A stretch of 64,000 nucleotides of DNA, taken from NCBI GenBank assembly GCA_023974075.1, contig CM043792.1, positions 15,095,373-15,159,372 of the forward strand, in the 5' to 3' direction. The position numbers and the translations under genes were made by a program. Below, one piece after another: positions 21,926 to 34,310 of the stretch. The notes beneath the pieces were generated by a model. The model searched no databases and was not told where the DNA came from. It was given only the letters and a program-made list of their open reading frames with translations. This stretch comes from Chaenocephalus aceratus (Eukaryota > Chordata > Actinopteri > Perciformes > Channichthyidae). Position 1 is the stretch's first letter, and each line of letters opens with the position of its first letter.

Positions 21926-24900
21926 GCACTTTAACACAGGGGTATCTCCGCTGCACTTTATGTAGCACTTTTATCTTATCTTGCACTTTATGTCATAGCT
22001 GCTACATTGTACATGCTTGTTTGCTGCTCATGCTCTTCCTGCATATCATGTATATATTTTTGCTATGTATATATAAATGTCATGTTCTTATATATCTTAC
22101 AGTATGTCCACTGTAGAGGACGTCGGGACCATATTAATTTGAAAAGACAGCCAAAATTAACAGATGGACTATGTAACGTATTATGGTTATAGAGTGATAT
22201 TAATACAATAATACATTCACCTTTATTTAAAACATGAATAAGTAATTGATCTGAACATTGCTGTTTATTTGGTCAATACAAAACTAGCTTGTTTTTTGGT
22301 GAATCTTTCCAGATCTTCAAAGACTTTGTAGTCAATGTACTGGGAAAGTACCTCATTGACTCCAGTCAGCACGGGCAGTAGGGTCATCTTGACTAGTTTT
22401 ATGGATGTGGTCTCCATTTGACCTGCTCACAGAAACAAAGCTTGCATTCCTGAGGCAATTCTCATTTTTCATGGCTCCACTTCAAATAAAAACAACAATA
22501 AGACATACGTGCTACTCTTGGCCCACAGAGGGCCATGTCTTTCCAGCTCGTCCCTATCTGTCTCTATGTATCTATCTGTGCGCTCACGGAGCCTCCTGCA
22601 TCTCCCCCCCTTCTTCTTGACCCTCTTCTATCCCAGGTGTGACATTCTCATCTCTCTCATCATCTGAGAGCTCAAAATCTTAATCTTCCTGAACTATCTG
22701 GTACAGAAAATGTCTGCTTCAGTTCCGTCTCCTGCAACAATATTGAGTCATAAAGTCCATGAAGATGGTCCTGACGTCCACTAGGATGGACATTTATAAA
22801 AGGGCTGTTATTTGAAAACTTGAATTATTTAATTGCTTTCAGAACTAATTATATAGTTCCTCACATGTGAACATATATGATTTTCATGGTAAAAATTACA
22901 ATTATTCAACAATATTTGACTTCTCCTACTTCTTCTATACAATTTTGTTTTTCGTATTCCAGCCATTTTGGATGAAAAGAAAGAGGAACTTCCCAGCATG
23001 CAATTTTAACCAATGACATATCACTGGAAAGACCGGGATGTCCTCTGTACAGTACAGGGATTGATAGAGTAGCTCAAAAGAGTAAAAGGAGATAACATGT
23101 TAAACATTTTCAATGGACTGGATCCCAGGAGGATGTGACGGGACTACGGATAGAAATTAGCTCAAAGCTAAAATCCGGCTCATTTACACTTGTAAGCATT
23201 ATTTTTGTTTTAAAGTATTCATCAATGTGCACTCACTGCCCCAAAGAAAGCTTGCACTAAGCCATACTGTCTGAGACAAGTCACCAATTAGAAAAGAAAG
23301 TCTACGCTTGATTTCCCACGACTTGTGTGAAGCCACAAGTCAACTCAGAACAGAATGCTTCAGATTAATTATGTTCTCATAGTTTAATAATGCCCCTGTG
23401 CAAGCAACATTTTGCAACAGGAGCAAGATGCTGTTTGGCTCGTAGCACTCTCAATACCAAACGTTATTCCATGTCTAGAAGCTACTTTGCATTAATCTCA
23501 AGCCAACGCGTTAATTATGTTAGGGTTACACAACATCTTTTGTCCTTTGGCTTGATTCATGTTGCTACGCCGTGGCAGGGGACACACATCCAGCTAAGGT
23601 TCAGTAGCTCTGAGGTCAGCCAAAGTCAGCAATGAGCGACTGGCAAGCTGCCCTTTTCGTTGGATTGCCGACAGCACTTTGGGGTTCTGAGTTAGAAGAA
23701 GTCATTTTCCTCTAAACTAGCATCGGTGTGTTCTCAGCAAGAATCTTAACCCCGCCTCAGTTAAATTGTTTCATTAAGTGAGAGTTTATAGGATGGTTTA
23801 CAAGCTTGGATGTTTCATTTGGTGAGTTATTGATTGCTGACTTTTTTGTAATAATGGTTTTGGAAAGCTACACGGCTCAACCTCTTTTGTGTTTTATGAA
23901 TGCCTGTGGGCCCGAGTCATGCTTGATCTCTCATGGGAACGAATGGCTTCATCTATGCCCCAAAGGGAACTCGTATCATGTGAATGATTGAATATTCAAA
24001 GAGAGAAAGATGGTTTGTTTAGTGCACAAACATTGTTAGTGAGCAATGATCTTCAACAATCTTAAGTCATTTCGTTTTTTTTTTCTTCTGCAGCACAGTA
24101 ATAGTCTCGCTAGAGTCAATAAGTGCCTGCAGATACGCTCAAAACCGTGTCCTTTTTTGACTTCTATTATAGTGATACGTGTCTGTGTGGCACCGACGTT
24201 TATTCAAAACTCTGTTTGCAGAGTTTTAGCCATTTGTTTGTTTTGTTTAACCCACACTAATCCCACAGTGGGGTTGTGACCCTAAAACGCCTGACCTGCT
24301 GGCCTACTTCTGAAGGCACATCAGTTCATCACCCACAGAGTGACCAGGAAGCTGATTAAGCACACAGCCATATGACAGCATGTGTCAACCTGGAGAGGGG
24401 CCTCTACAGTAACACTGACCCTATGACCAAGTTTATCATAGGAAAAACTAAATTCACTTGTCCTTAAATGCCCCCTTTGACCTATTGAAAACTCTTGAAT
24501 GAATGAGGGGATGTGATACTGTTAACACCATGCATAACTTCACATATATTTTAAGCAAAGTCAATTTTGCCTATATTGAAGTTCTCAGTATGCAAAGTAT
24601 TTATTTAGTTACACATGGCTATGGCTAATTTGATGATGATCTTTCATATCGTGTGCAAACTTTGTCAGATCTTTCAAACTTGGTGGCAGTATAAAGAACT
24701 TCACTTTTGAGGCTTCAGTCCTCAGCATCATGTTCACAACCCAACACTTTATTGAGGCAAACAATCCTGATAGAACCTGAGGAGGCAACTTTATCCAAGG
24801 AAACAGACAGGAACATAAGATGTTATTGAACCTTGCTTTAAGGTAACTTGCTACAGGAAAGGGACCCGATATGTAGCCTCAAATACTTTGTAGTTGAGGT

Positions 24901-24940
24901 TAAGTCAGTTCACTAGGTCAGTGTCCAGACTGGGTGTCAT
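21926..24940. other. No feature recognised after the LINE remnant
   Basis: The first 200 bases may be the LINE 3' untranslated region (repeated GCACTTTA). The rest is AT-rich with only short chance frames. Confidence 0.5.
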
Positions 24941-24944
24941 TAAT

Positions 24945-25206
24945 AATACATAATAATAATATATTACATTCATATAGCGCTTTTCCAGGTGCTCAAAGAG
25001 CTTTACAAGCAATTCAAACAAAAATAACAACAAAAGGTAGTGCTAAGCAAGGTGGGATAACGGCGAGGGGTTAGTTGATTAGGAGTTGAAGGCAAGAGTG
25101 GAAAGGTGAGTTTTGAGGGATTGTTTGAATGATGTGAGAGTGTTGGCAGATCTGACGTGGCTGGGGAGAGAGTTCCCGAGTGAGGGGGAGGCTGATAGAC
25201 ACGCAT
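24945..25206 (-). pseudogene. LINE 3' end with C-terminal ORF fragment
   Basis: On the minus strand, a frame reads SLGNSLPSHVRSANTLTSFK followed by QSLKTHLSTLAF, the C-terminal motif of L2-like LINE polyproteins (compare the region near 27570-27660). A tail with AAAAGCGCTATATGAATGTA and an ATT-type repeat follows. The element is 5'-truncated at about 25206. Confidence 0.6.
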
Positions 25207-26817
25207 TTACAATTTAGCTGACCAGGAAGACAGGAGACAGAAATAGCTTCAATGCCTCAGCATGGCATAACACCCGTGCAAATAATATGAAAAACTGAAT
25301 AGATATTGGATACTTACTCAAGAGCCGGCAATCATGGGGTTCTAGTTAAAAGACCAATATCAATTGTGTAAATGAGCAGGCCAATACAAAAGGCAAAAGG
25401 CACGTAATTTGTTGTTAACAATCTCAACATATAGTAAGATTTTTGGTAATTTTGGATACTCTTGTGTAAATTGTATACTTTTATACTATTTTCTCATTTT
25501 CAGAACTTAAGTGCAAAATAAATCTAAACATTTTAAGTGAATTTATATAGAACAAATAAATACAAGGATTGTTTGTGTGTGAGTGTAAAGAGGAAGAAGA
25601 CAGATGATGGAGGCGATTTCTAACAAACGGCCACAGGGTCATATAGGGTCACTTACTGATGATGATTGATAGGCCTTATTTATTGTTATTTCCATAAGAG
25701 AAGGACATATTGAAGCTTTAATGTATTGAAGGAAGATGTACGTTTTATGGATGGCTTATTTTAGCAACACCACTTTTGCTGATTTTGAACAACAATTCAG
25801 CTAAAACAGTTTTGTTGCTGTAAGAAATATAGCTGTTGCTTCCACTGCCATGTTCAAGCTTATTAGATGAGACCCATTGGTATAAGTGATGGCCCATAGA
25901 AATAAACACCTATATTGGCAGTAAGAGGCATTAGATAATAACAGGTACAAAAACACTAACATTAAATTAAGTTAAATAATGTTAAAAAATGCATCTACAC
26001 TGTCAACACAGGAGAAGCAGAAAAACAACACAAGCAATGTTCCTCAGTTGTTTGTGCAGCCATTATTCATGCCCCTTGTAAGCATGAGAGTGTGTGACAT
26101 GTGACATGTATGCTTGTGTTTTGTTCGACTAGATTTAGGTCATGGATGCTCCCTTGTGTCTGGGGAAAGAGCTAACATCTGTGCAAGATTACAGAAAAGA
26201 GCATTTGATTAAAAAATGATTATGATGACACAAGGGAAATAGAAGATTTCTCAATTATTGATGTTCATGTCTCATTTATGTATGTCTGGATTAAAGTGTG
26301 CTAGATTAGAGAATACATAGAGCTGAAGGATCAAACCCCTCCCTCTTTCTCTCTGTACTGTTATTACAGATGGTATGTTTTGCTGCATTATCTGCACTTT
26401 TTTTATCATGTGCACTTCATTATTTTTATGAACCAACACTGTAGGGCAGTAAATACTCTCCATCCTTGCTTTTAAAGGCACTGGCGTAATATAATGCAAA
26501 ATCAGTGTTGGGATTTGTGGAGCTGTTCTCCTTTATTGATTCTGTGATCTCATCTGCGCCACAGCAGCATCTGACTAACATGGCCCTCAGATGAGCTGTT
26601 CCAACATCAATAACAACCATGCAACTCCCTCTACATGCCGACTAATCTAAGTATTGTCTGTACAAATGAATACGTTTTTGTATAATTTGACCCCTTAGAC
26701 AACTTGAAATGCACCTTTGGTAGAAAGTCTTTCTGATGTCAGATGAGGATCAGATAAAGGGTGTTAATCTCGATCAAGATTCATTCCCCCCTTTTTTTTT
26801 GGTTGAAGACACCTCGC
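25207..26817. other. No feature recognised
   Basis: AT-rich; no coding similarity or repeat family recognised. Confidence 0.5.
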
Positions 26818-26936
26818 CTTAGTTTATTTCCGTAACATAATGACATTACTATATAACATTGTGTTTCTATTGGCGTGATAGGCTAAGGGGGCGGGACATT
26901 TCTTAGCGGTTGGCCAATCACAACAGAGTAGCACAT
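26818..26936 (-). repeat. Dispersed fish repeat, distal half
   Basis: On the minus strand this reads TTGTGATTGGCCAACCGC, then GTCCCGCCCCCTTAGCC, a segment I recognise as the end of a dispersed teleost repeat whose start is related to 30943-31085 and 62569-62930. The L2 LINE at 26937-30942 appears to separate the two halves. Confidence 0.45.
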
Positions 26937-26971
<35 letters not shown>

Positions 26972-27547
26972 GTTTATTTATATAGCCCAATATCACAAAT
27001 GTTACATTTGTCTCAGTGGTCTTCACAGTGTGTACAGAATATCAGTATGACAATACGACACCCTCTGTCCTTAGACCCTCACATCGTACAAGGAAAAACC
27101 TCAGAAGAAAACCCAGTTTAAAGGGAAAAATGGGAGAAACCTCAGGGAGAGCAACAGAGGAGGGATCCCTCTCCCAGGACGGACAGACGTGCAATAGATA
27201 ACGTGTGTAAATTGAAAAGATAATACATTTGCAACATAGGTAGTCCAAATGTTTGGAAATGCATGTGTGTATAATAGGAGGATGAATCCACGAGGATATC
27301 CATCCAGGACCTATGATCCAGGACCACAGCCACGACTCGCGATCCAGGGCTCGCGATCCATGACACAGGACCGCAGGATCATCCATGTCTCCGGATCCCG
27401 GCGTATATAGACACCAAAAAGAAAGAAATGTGGGAAAGCTGGGTTAATCGGAACATGAGAGTACACAGGTATAGACAGAGAGAAGTAAGATGTCCCCCGA
27501 CAAACTAAGCCTATATCAGCAAAACTAGGGGCTGAATCTAATCAGCC

Positions 27548-30516
27548 CTAAATATAAGCTTTATCAAAAAGGAAGGTCTTAAGCGCACTCTTAAAAACGG
27601 ATAGGGTGTCTGCCGCCCGAACACAAACTGGAAGCTGATTCCACAAATGTGGAGCTTGATAAGAAAAGGCTCTGGCTCCCATTGTACTTTTAGAGATTCT
27701 AGTAACAACCAACAACCCTGCATTCTTGGAACGCAATGCCCTAGTAGGACAGTAGGGTATAATGAGTTCTTTAAGGTAAGATGGCGCCTGCCCATTAAGG
27801 GCTTTGTAGGCGAGAAGAAGAATTTTAAATTCTATCCTGTGTTCTATAGGGAGCCAGTGTAAGGCGGCCAGAACAGGAGTAATGTGGTCCCTTTTCCTAA
27901 CTCTGGTTAGTACGCGAGCTGCAGCATTTTGAATCAGCTGAAGCGACTTGACTGACTTCTTGGTACTCCCTGATAATAAAGAGTTACAATAATCCAGCCT
28001 AGAAGTAACAAATGCATGGACTAGTTTCTCTGCATCGTTTTGAGGCAAGATATGCCTGATTTTTGCAATATTACGAAGATGGAAGTAGGCGGTCCTTGAA
28101 ATTGATTTTATATGGGCGTTAAAGGATAAATCCTGATCAAATATAACACCAAGATTCCTTACAGTCTCACTGGAGGCCAAATGAATGCCATCCATAGTTA
28201 GTATATCTTTAGATAATTTGTTTCGTAGATTCTTCGGGCCAAGTACAATAACTTCAGTTTTGGTCGTGTTTAACATCAAAAAGTTTAAGGTCATCCACGT
28301 TTTTAAGTCCTTAAGGCAGTCTTGAATTTTATTTAGATGATTAATTTCATCAGGCTTGATTGATAAATATAGTTGAGTAATCTGCATAACAATGAAAGTT
28401 TACAGAATGATTCCTTATAATATTGCCTAACGGAAGCATATATAATGTGAACAAAATAGGTCCGAGCACTGAGCCCTGTGGCACTCCATGGCTAACTTTG
28501 GTTTGCGTGGAAGATTCATTGTTAACACGTACAAACTGAGAGCGTTCAGATAGATAGGACCTAAACCAGCCTAAAGCAGTTCCCTGTATGCCAACTAAGT
28601 GCTCTAGTCTTTGCAATAGGATATCATGGTCGATAGTATCAAATGCAGCACTGAGATCGAGCAAAACAAGAATAGAGACAAGTCCCTTGTCTGAGGCTAT
28701 TGGAATGTCATTTGTGACTTTAACCAGAGCTCTCTCTGTGCTATGATGTGTTCTAAAGCCAGACTGAAAATCTTCAAATAAATCATTGTTTTTTAAGTAA
28801 TCACACAACTGTTTTGCGACCGCTTTCTCAAGAATTTTTGAGAGGAACGGAAGATTAGAAATAGGTCTATAGTTGGCTAAAACCTCTGGATCGAGGTTGT
28901 GCTTTTTAAGAAGCGGTTTTATCACTGCTACTTTGAATGATTGTGGAACATAGCCTGATAATAAAGACATATTCATAATATTTAATAAAGAAGTGCTAAT
29001 TAATGGAAAAACTTCCTTCAACAGCTTAGTTGGAATTGGGTCTAACATGCACGTTGATGGTTTAGAAGAGAGAATCATTGAATGTAATTGTTCAAGGTTT
29101 AGGGCTGAAAAGCATTCTAGTTTACTATCTAGTGTAATATTAGAACTTATGTTTCCGGGAGCTGTTGATAACACTATACTGGTCAAAGGCAAGAGGTCAT
29201 TAATTTTGTTTCTAAGAGTAACAATGTTATCGTTAAAAAAGCACATAAAATCATTACTACTGAGTGCTATGGGAATAGAAGGCTCAATCGAGCTGTGGCT
29301 CTCTGTCAGCCTGGCTACAGTGCTGAAAAGAAATCTTGCATTATTCTTATTCTCATCTATTAATGAAGAGTAGTAGGCTGCTCTCGCTTTACGCAGTGCT
29401 TTCTTATATTCATTGAGAGTAATATGCCAAATTAAACAAGATTCTTCAAGTTTAGTGGAACGCCATATCCTTTCAAGTTGTCTAGGCTTTTGCTTTATTT
29501 TGCGGGTTTCGGCATTATGCCATGGAACTAATCTATGTTATTTTATTTTCTTCTTTTTCAAAGGAGCAACAAAGTCTAATTTTATTCGCAGCGCATCTAT
29601 AGCACTATCAACAACATGATCAATTTGGGGTGGTGTACATTTTGTATAAGTTTCCTCCCCTACATGCAGACATGCTATCGAGTTAAGTATTGGTGGAATC
29701 TCTTCCTTAAATGTGGCTATAGCACTAACAGATAGGTTTCTGCTGCAAGAGCTTTTGACTAATGCTTTGTAGTCTCGTAATAGTACTTCAAAAGTTACTA
29801 AGAAATGGTCGGATAAAGCAGGATTATGCGGTTCGACTAATAGTTGCTCAATTTCCATACCATAAGTCAGAACAAGGTCGAGAGTGTGATTATAGCAGTG
29901 GGTTGGTTTATTTACACTCTGACAGAAACCAACAGAATCTAATATAGAGTTAAATGCAACAGTAAGGCTATTTTTATCATCGTCAACATGAATATTAAAG
30001 TCACCTACGATAATTATTTTGTCTGTTTTAAGTACCAAAGTTGATAAAAACTCAAGGACCTGGTGCACGATACACTGTAACAAATAAGATTGGCTGCAAA
30101 GTTTTCCAGGTCGGATGCGTAAGACTAAAAACGAGGCTTTCAAAGGAGGTATAATTTAATTTTGGTTTAGTATTGATAAGTAAACTTGAGTCAAAGATTG
30201 CTGCAACTCCACCTCCTCGGCCCGTGCCTCGAGCAATATGAGTGTTGACATGGCTGGGTGGAGTGGCCTCATTTATGCTGACATATTCTTCATGTCTCAA
30301 CCAAGTTTCAGTGAGACAGCATATATCAATATTATAATCTGATATTAAATCATTTACCAATATTGCTTTAGATGCTAGAGATCTTATGTTTAAGAGACCA
30401 CATTTAATCTTCCTGTTTTGTTGCACTGTAGTAGTTGTTACATTTACTTTTATTAGGTTATGTATGACACCTCTATTAGGTTTTACCTTAAATTGTCCTT
30501 GGGCAGACACACACAC
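27548..30516 (-). pseudogene. L2 ORF2: apurinic-type endonuclease and reverse transcriptase, broken in three places
   Basis: Endonuclease motifs in order: LLNIRSL, CLTETWL, GRGGGVAAI, GDFNIH and the SDH catalytic end. Reverse transcriptase motifs: [44 protein letters not shown] and [14 protein letters not shown]. Then comes a broken YADD box, followed by the thumb and C-terminal region with HWLPIEHRIEFKILLLAYKA. Lesions: a frameshift in the overlap at about 30052-30143; an in-frame TAA at 29538-29540 (the frames on either side match); and a frameshift at about 28380 that hits the catalytic YADD box itself. The protein nicks target DNA and primes reverse transcription in intact elements; this copy cannot. 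Confidence 0.85.
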
Positions 30517-30630
30517 CGCTAATATTGGGTATTTTATTGGGTTCGGGATTTCTATGGATGACTGCCTAGGAGAGAGCGCAGAGAAGCGTGTAAGACTGCG
30601 ACTCCGCCTCCTGGTCTCAACTCCAGTTTG

Positions 30631-30942
30631 TCATGGATTAAGTCCACAAAGCCCTGAAATGTTTGCCGAAATGAGATCTGCACCTTCCAAAGTAGGATGA
30701 ATGCCGTCTCTCTTAATCAGACCAGGTTTTTCCCAGAAGGCTGTCCAATTATTTACGAAGCCCACATTGTTTGCTGGGCACCACCAAGACAACCAGCGCT
30801 GAAATGATGACATGCGGCTATACATGTCATCATTGATCAGATTGGGGAGGGGACCAGAGAAGATTACGGTGTCCGACATTGTTTTAGCATAACTACACAC
30901 CGACTCCACATTAAGTTTGGTGCATTCTGATTGGCGTAACAT
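30631..30942 (-). pseudogene. L2 ORF1 fragment, SGNH esterase C-terminus
   Basis: The frame ends with WEKPGLIKRDGIHPTLEGAD and LISANISGL. The D-x-x-H of DGIHPT is the catalytic Asp/His block of SGNH-type esterase domains found in ORF1 of CR1/L2 LINEs. The N-terminal part with the catalytic Ser is missing through 5' truncation, so the fragment cannot be active. Confidence 0.6.
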
Positions 30943-31085
30943 AAAATGGTATGATACAAATATATAACTTTTTCAACATTAAAGCATGGAAAGATGTCCC
31001 AGTAGAGACAAAAAATACAAATATGAACCTAAAAATGTTATAGCATATAGCATAGTAGGGCCCTTTAAACTGGGAGGTTAAAGTG
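30943..31085 (-). repeat. Dispersed fish repeat, proximal half
   Basis: On the minus strand this gives AAAGGGCCCTACTATGCTAT, then TTCATATTTGTATTTTTTGTC and TCTACTGGGACAT. The same words occur in order at 62569-62660 on the + strand. It directly abuts the 5' end of the L2 LINE. Confidence 0.55.
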
Positions 31086-34000
31086 GGAAAAGGTCCATGA
31101 CGGTATTCTCCACCTATAAATCTAAATAAAGGGATCAAGGGTTTCTTCTTGCTCAACATCTCTGACTATTAGATCCTGCCTTCTTCACTCTTCTTGAACA
31201 GCTTTGAGGCATTTAGCCATGTTGTTAAGTATACACTGTGAGAAAGAGGCATGGGGGGGGGGGTGATGTGTGCATGTTGTGCAAATACATTGTTTAGTGT
31301 CACCATAGCTCATCAGTGTGTGTGGCATCACCATCAAACCTCATTAAACACATTTTCCATTCCCACATGATCAGCTATCCCTGCTCTTTGCACAGAGCAG
31401 AGCCATGAGGCAGCATGAGTATAGCATTTAGGTTTATAAATAGACAGCCTGGAGTGTTTGTAATGTTCTCTTCTTTGTCCCCTTCTCATACAATTGACAG
31501 CAAAAAGAGGAAGACAACACTTGTAATCTTAATTGTGGAAATGCAGACTAAAATGCCTCGGGGTCATTTTGAAAATGCAAAGGAAAAAAATCTAGCAAGA
31601 GAGTTTACTTGTTGAGAAGAATGAACCACAGAGATCACCTGCGAAAAAACTTGTATTCAATATTTTTTCTTGAATACAAGTTGTATTCCCATGTCTTTCT
31701 CCTGGATACAGATGACCCTGGCTATACCTAGTATACATTTACATATTCACTATGCCTCCCTCCTGCTGCTGTGTGCATAGATTTCACATGATTACTTAGT
31801 GAATAAGGAAATCCTCTCATGCAGGGGAGCAAGGTTAGAGAGGTGGGGGTGGCACTCTGTGGGACTTCAGTATCCATGCTTGGCTTATCCAGATTATCCC
31901 TGTGCCACTACTGTAATCACCCAGTCACTACCATAGAGAGCACCATAAAGTGGATGCCTTTGTTTTTTTAATGCTGGAGAGATGAGAGCTCTGTCTTGTT
32001 TTGTTTGTCGTCGTTCTGTAATAATCAACTCACACAGAGGCAACATAACAGTATGCCATTGGTGTTATGTTTGTTTGATTGGACTTTGTGTGTGGGCCAC
32101 TGTGCAAACAACATCCATAGGGCAGGGCATGCTTTGTGTCTCGTAAGTAATTCTATGTTTTTTGGAGTGTGGCTATTGTAAAGACACAAATGCAATAGCT
32201 ATGTTTAGATACATTTACGATAATCTGATAGGCCACTTAAGCTTCTGATTTACACCTGACCCGACTGCCCTTGGATTAGCATGGGGTCTTGCACTTTCAT
32301 CAAAGAAAGGGCCCCTATAACTGGAGGACTAGCCGAGGCGATGGCTGCTTCACATCTGAGCACTGTCTTAACTCTCAAGGATGATGCTGATTATCACCAA
32401 GTCAGCAGGTGTGTTAAACCATCAACAAGTGATGCACTGGCAATAGAGGATTTTAAATTAAAACAATAATAATAAAAACACTTGTGGGGAATGTCCATTA
32501 TTGAAATAATCACAAGTCACTTGAAAAAGCTGTCCTGCATCATGGTAGAGAAGTGAAACACAGAGCCAAAATAAGAACAGGTAACATAATGACACACTGT
32601 TGCTATTGATTTCTTTAAATGCATTTGTGCTGGGGGACCTGCAGATTTATGATATTCTTAACAACATGTCATCTTAACTGATTGTGTTTGGACCAGTTTA
32701 AGGCTTATTAAGATGAGACTATTGTTAACTAATAATCGTGCCTCTTGGTTGGACAACCACTGGGGGCTGTGAGCATGTTGCTGCCCTCCCAGGCCAAACC
32801 AGGCTCAGACCTGCCTGTGACATTGGGTTGCGGTCATCACTTATCTGCTGTTGGTCGCTCTGGTCAGGATGTCAACACAGGCTTTTTGACTCTTGGGGAT
32901 GTGAAGAAAGATGTTATGACCGTCAAGATTTCTGACGGGATATCCAGTTACAGTTTGAAAGGCTGAGAATCTGAAACCGCAATGATCTCCGGTATTTCAA
33001 ATGTGACATGGTTACCTTTATCTGTTGCTACTTTTGCGTCACAGGTTGAAGCTCAATCCTCATGATTTGTAAGGGTGTGAAAAACAAGTTTTATTAGGAT
33101 ACAATATAATATCAATCATTTGGACATTAGCAAATGTGTTCTGTTGTTATAAAGTCAGCCATGATGCAATGTCAGAGGCCTTTAATTCACATGAGATAAT
33201 ATCAAATGCCCATTAAACACAGTTGGTTTTTATAGCAACTAAAATATGATGAGCCGTTATATTTCTGGGCTTTAAAAAAAAAGAATGAACCTTTTACTGA
33301 TCACTTTAATGTGCCACATATCTTATGTTTTAGCACTGTTTAGATTCTAAGAAGAAATAGTGTCTGAAACGAGCCATGGACATTTCTAATTAATCGTGTA
33401 TCCTAAAGATACATGTCAACTTTTTCACTTTGCATTAATGATATTGGATCATTGGTTATTTATTAATACACTGATCTATATCAAAGGATGGTTTATTGGT
33501 CAGGAGTGCTCTGTCTCCGGTCAGTCATGGCTAGCTCGAGGCTGTTCTTCCACAGACTTGATTTTACCATCAAGTGTTAAGTAAAGATAAACAAAAGCAG
33601 GCTTTGTGAGCCCTGAGAACGGAGAAGGTTTTTTCTCTGTATTTCTTAAGAAGTGAATGAAAATATAATCATGTGGTGATCATTATCTCGCTCTAATATG
33701 GTGTTTAAATGCAAGGAAGTGACTGCTTGTGATGTTCTGTAGATGTAATCGTCAATGAGCGGGTTGTAGGCAGGTTCTTCAGGCCTTGTTTGTCTTGGAG
33801 GATCTTTTTTTCACTCTCTTTTTCGCTCAAGATACATATTGTTGGTGGTTGTGTGTGTTTGTGAAATGACTGAAGAAAATGCAGTATGAACCAGTACATG
33901 GATGGTCTCAATTCAGCTCTTTCAGTCAGAATGAATAATGAAATGTATCAATATCAAATATATGGCTTTGAGAATTTAAGGAGTTTAAGTGAAATGTCCC

Positions 34001-34260
34001 TACTGTCAACAAATGTAAAAAATACATCGTTTTAATGTACAGACATTTGCTTCCTGCTTTTATGTCTGTAGAAATGTAGTATTTGTCATGCTCAGGATTT
34101 CAGCTCTGACATATTTGGGGTTTGAACTCCTGTCTGAACGAGAAGGGGGGCAAAGACCTGTGTGGGGTAAGGTTGCGGGTAAAGGTGGAGTTGACCTTTA
34201 CTGAAAGCACTGCGCTTGCCATGAAGGGAGGGGAGACATGGTAAGTGGAGCAACCACGCA
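31086..34260. other. No gene recognised; one small hairpin
   Basis: About 3.2 kb of AT-rich DNA. The only structure noted is a hairpin at 31648-31682 with perfect 13-base arms (AACTTGTATTCAA) and a 9-base loop. No coding exon of the putative downstream gene was seen. Confidence 0.5.
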
Positions 34261-34310
34261 GAAGGGGGGCAGGGGGTGTCCACAGCTCTGGTGACTGGGT
34301 TGGATACTGT

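Larger units (their letters stand above)
26937..30942 (-). mobile_element. L2-type LINE, 5'-truncated, about 4 kb
   Basis: A non-LTR retrotransposon read on the minus strand. Order of parts: esterase-like ORF1 end (30631-30942), endonuclease (29538-30516), reverse transcriptase (27548-29537), 3' untranslated region, then a tail TATTGGGCTATATAAATAAA ending in ATTG repeats (26971-26937), typical of fish L2 elements. The 5' end breaks inside ORF1 at about 30942. Three lesions break ORF2 (see its entry). Moderate decay implies an insertion that is old but still easily read. Confidence 0.85.

Noticed and set aside
27016..27201. Plus-strand frames antisense to the L2 3' region
   Set aside because: Shadows of the minus-strand LINE.
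31648..31682. Hairpin as a microRNA precursor
   Set aside because: Arms are only 13 bases, too short for a precursor stem, and match no miRNA known to me.
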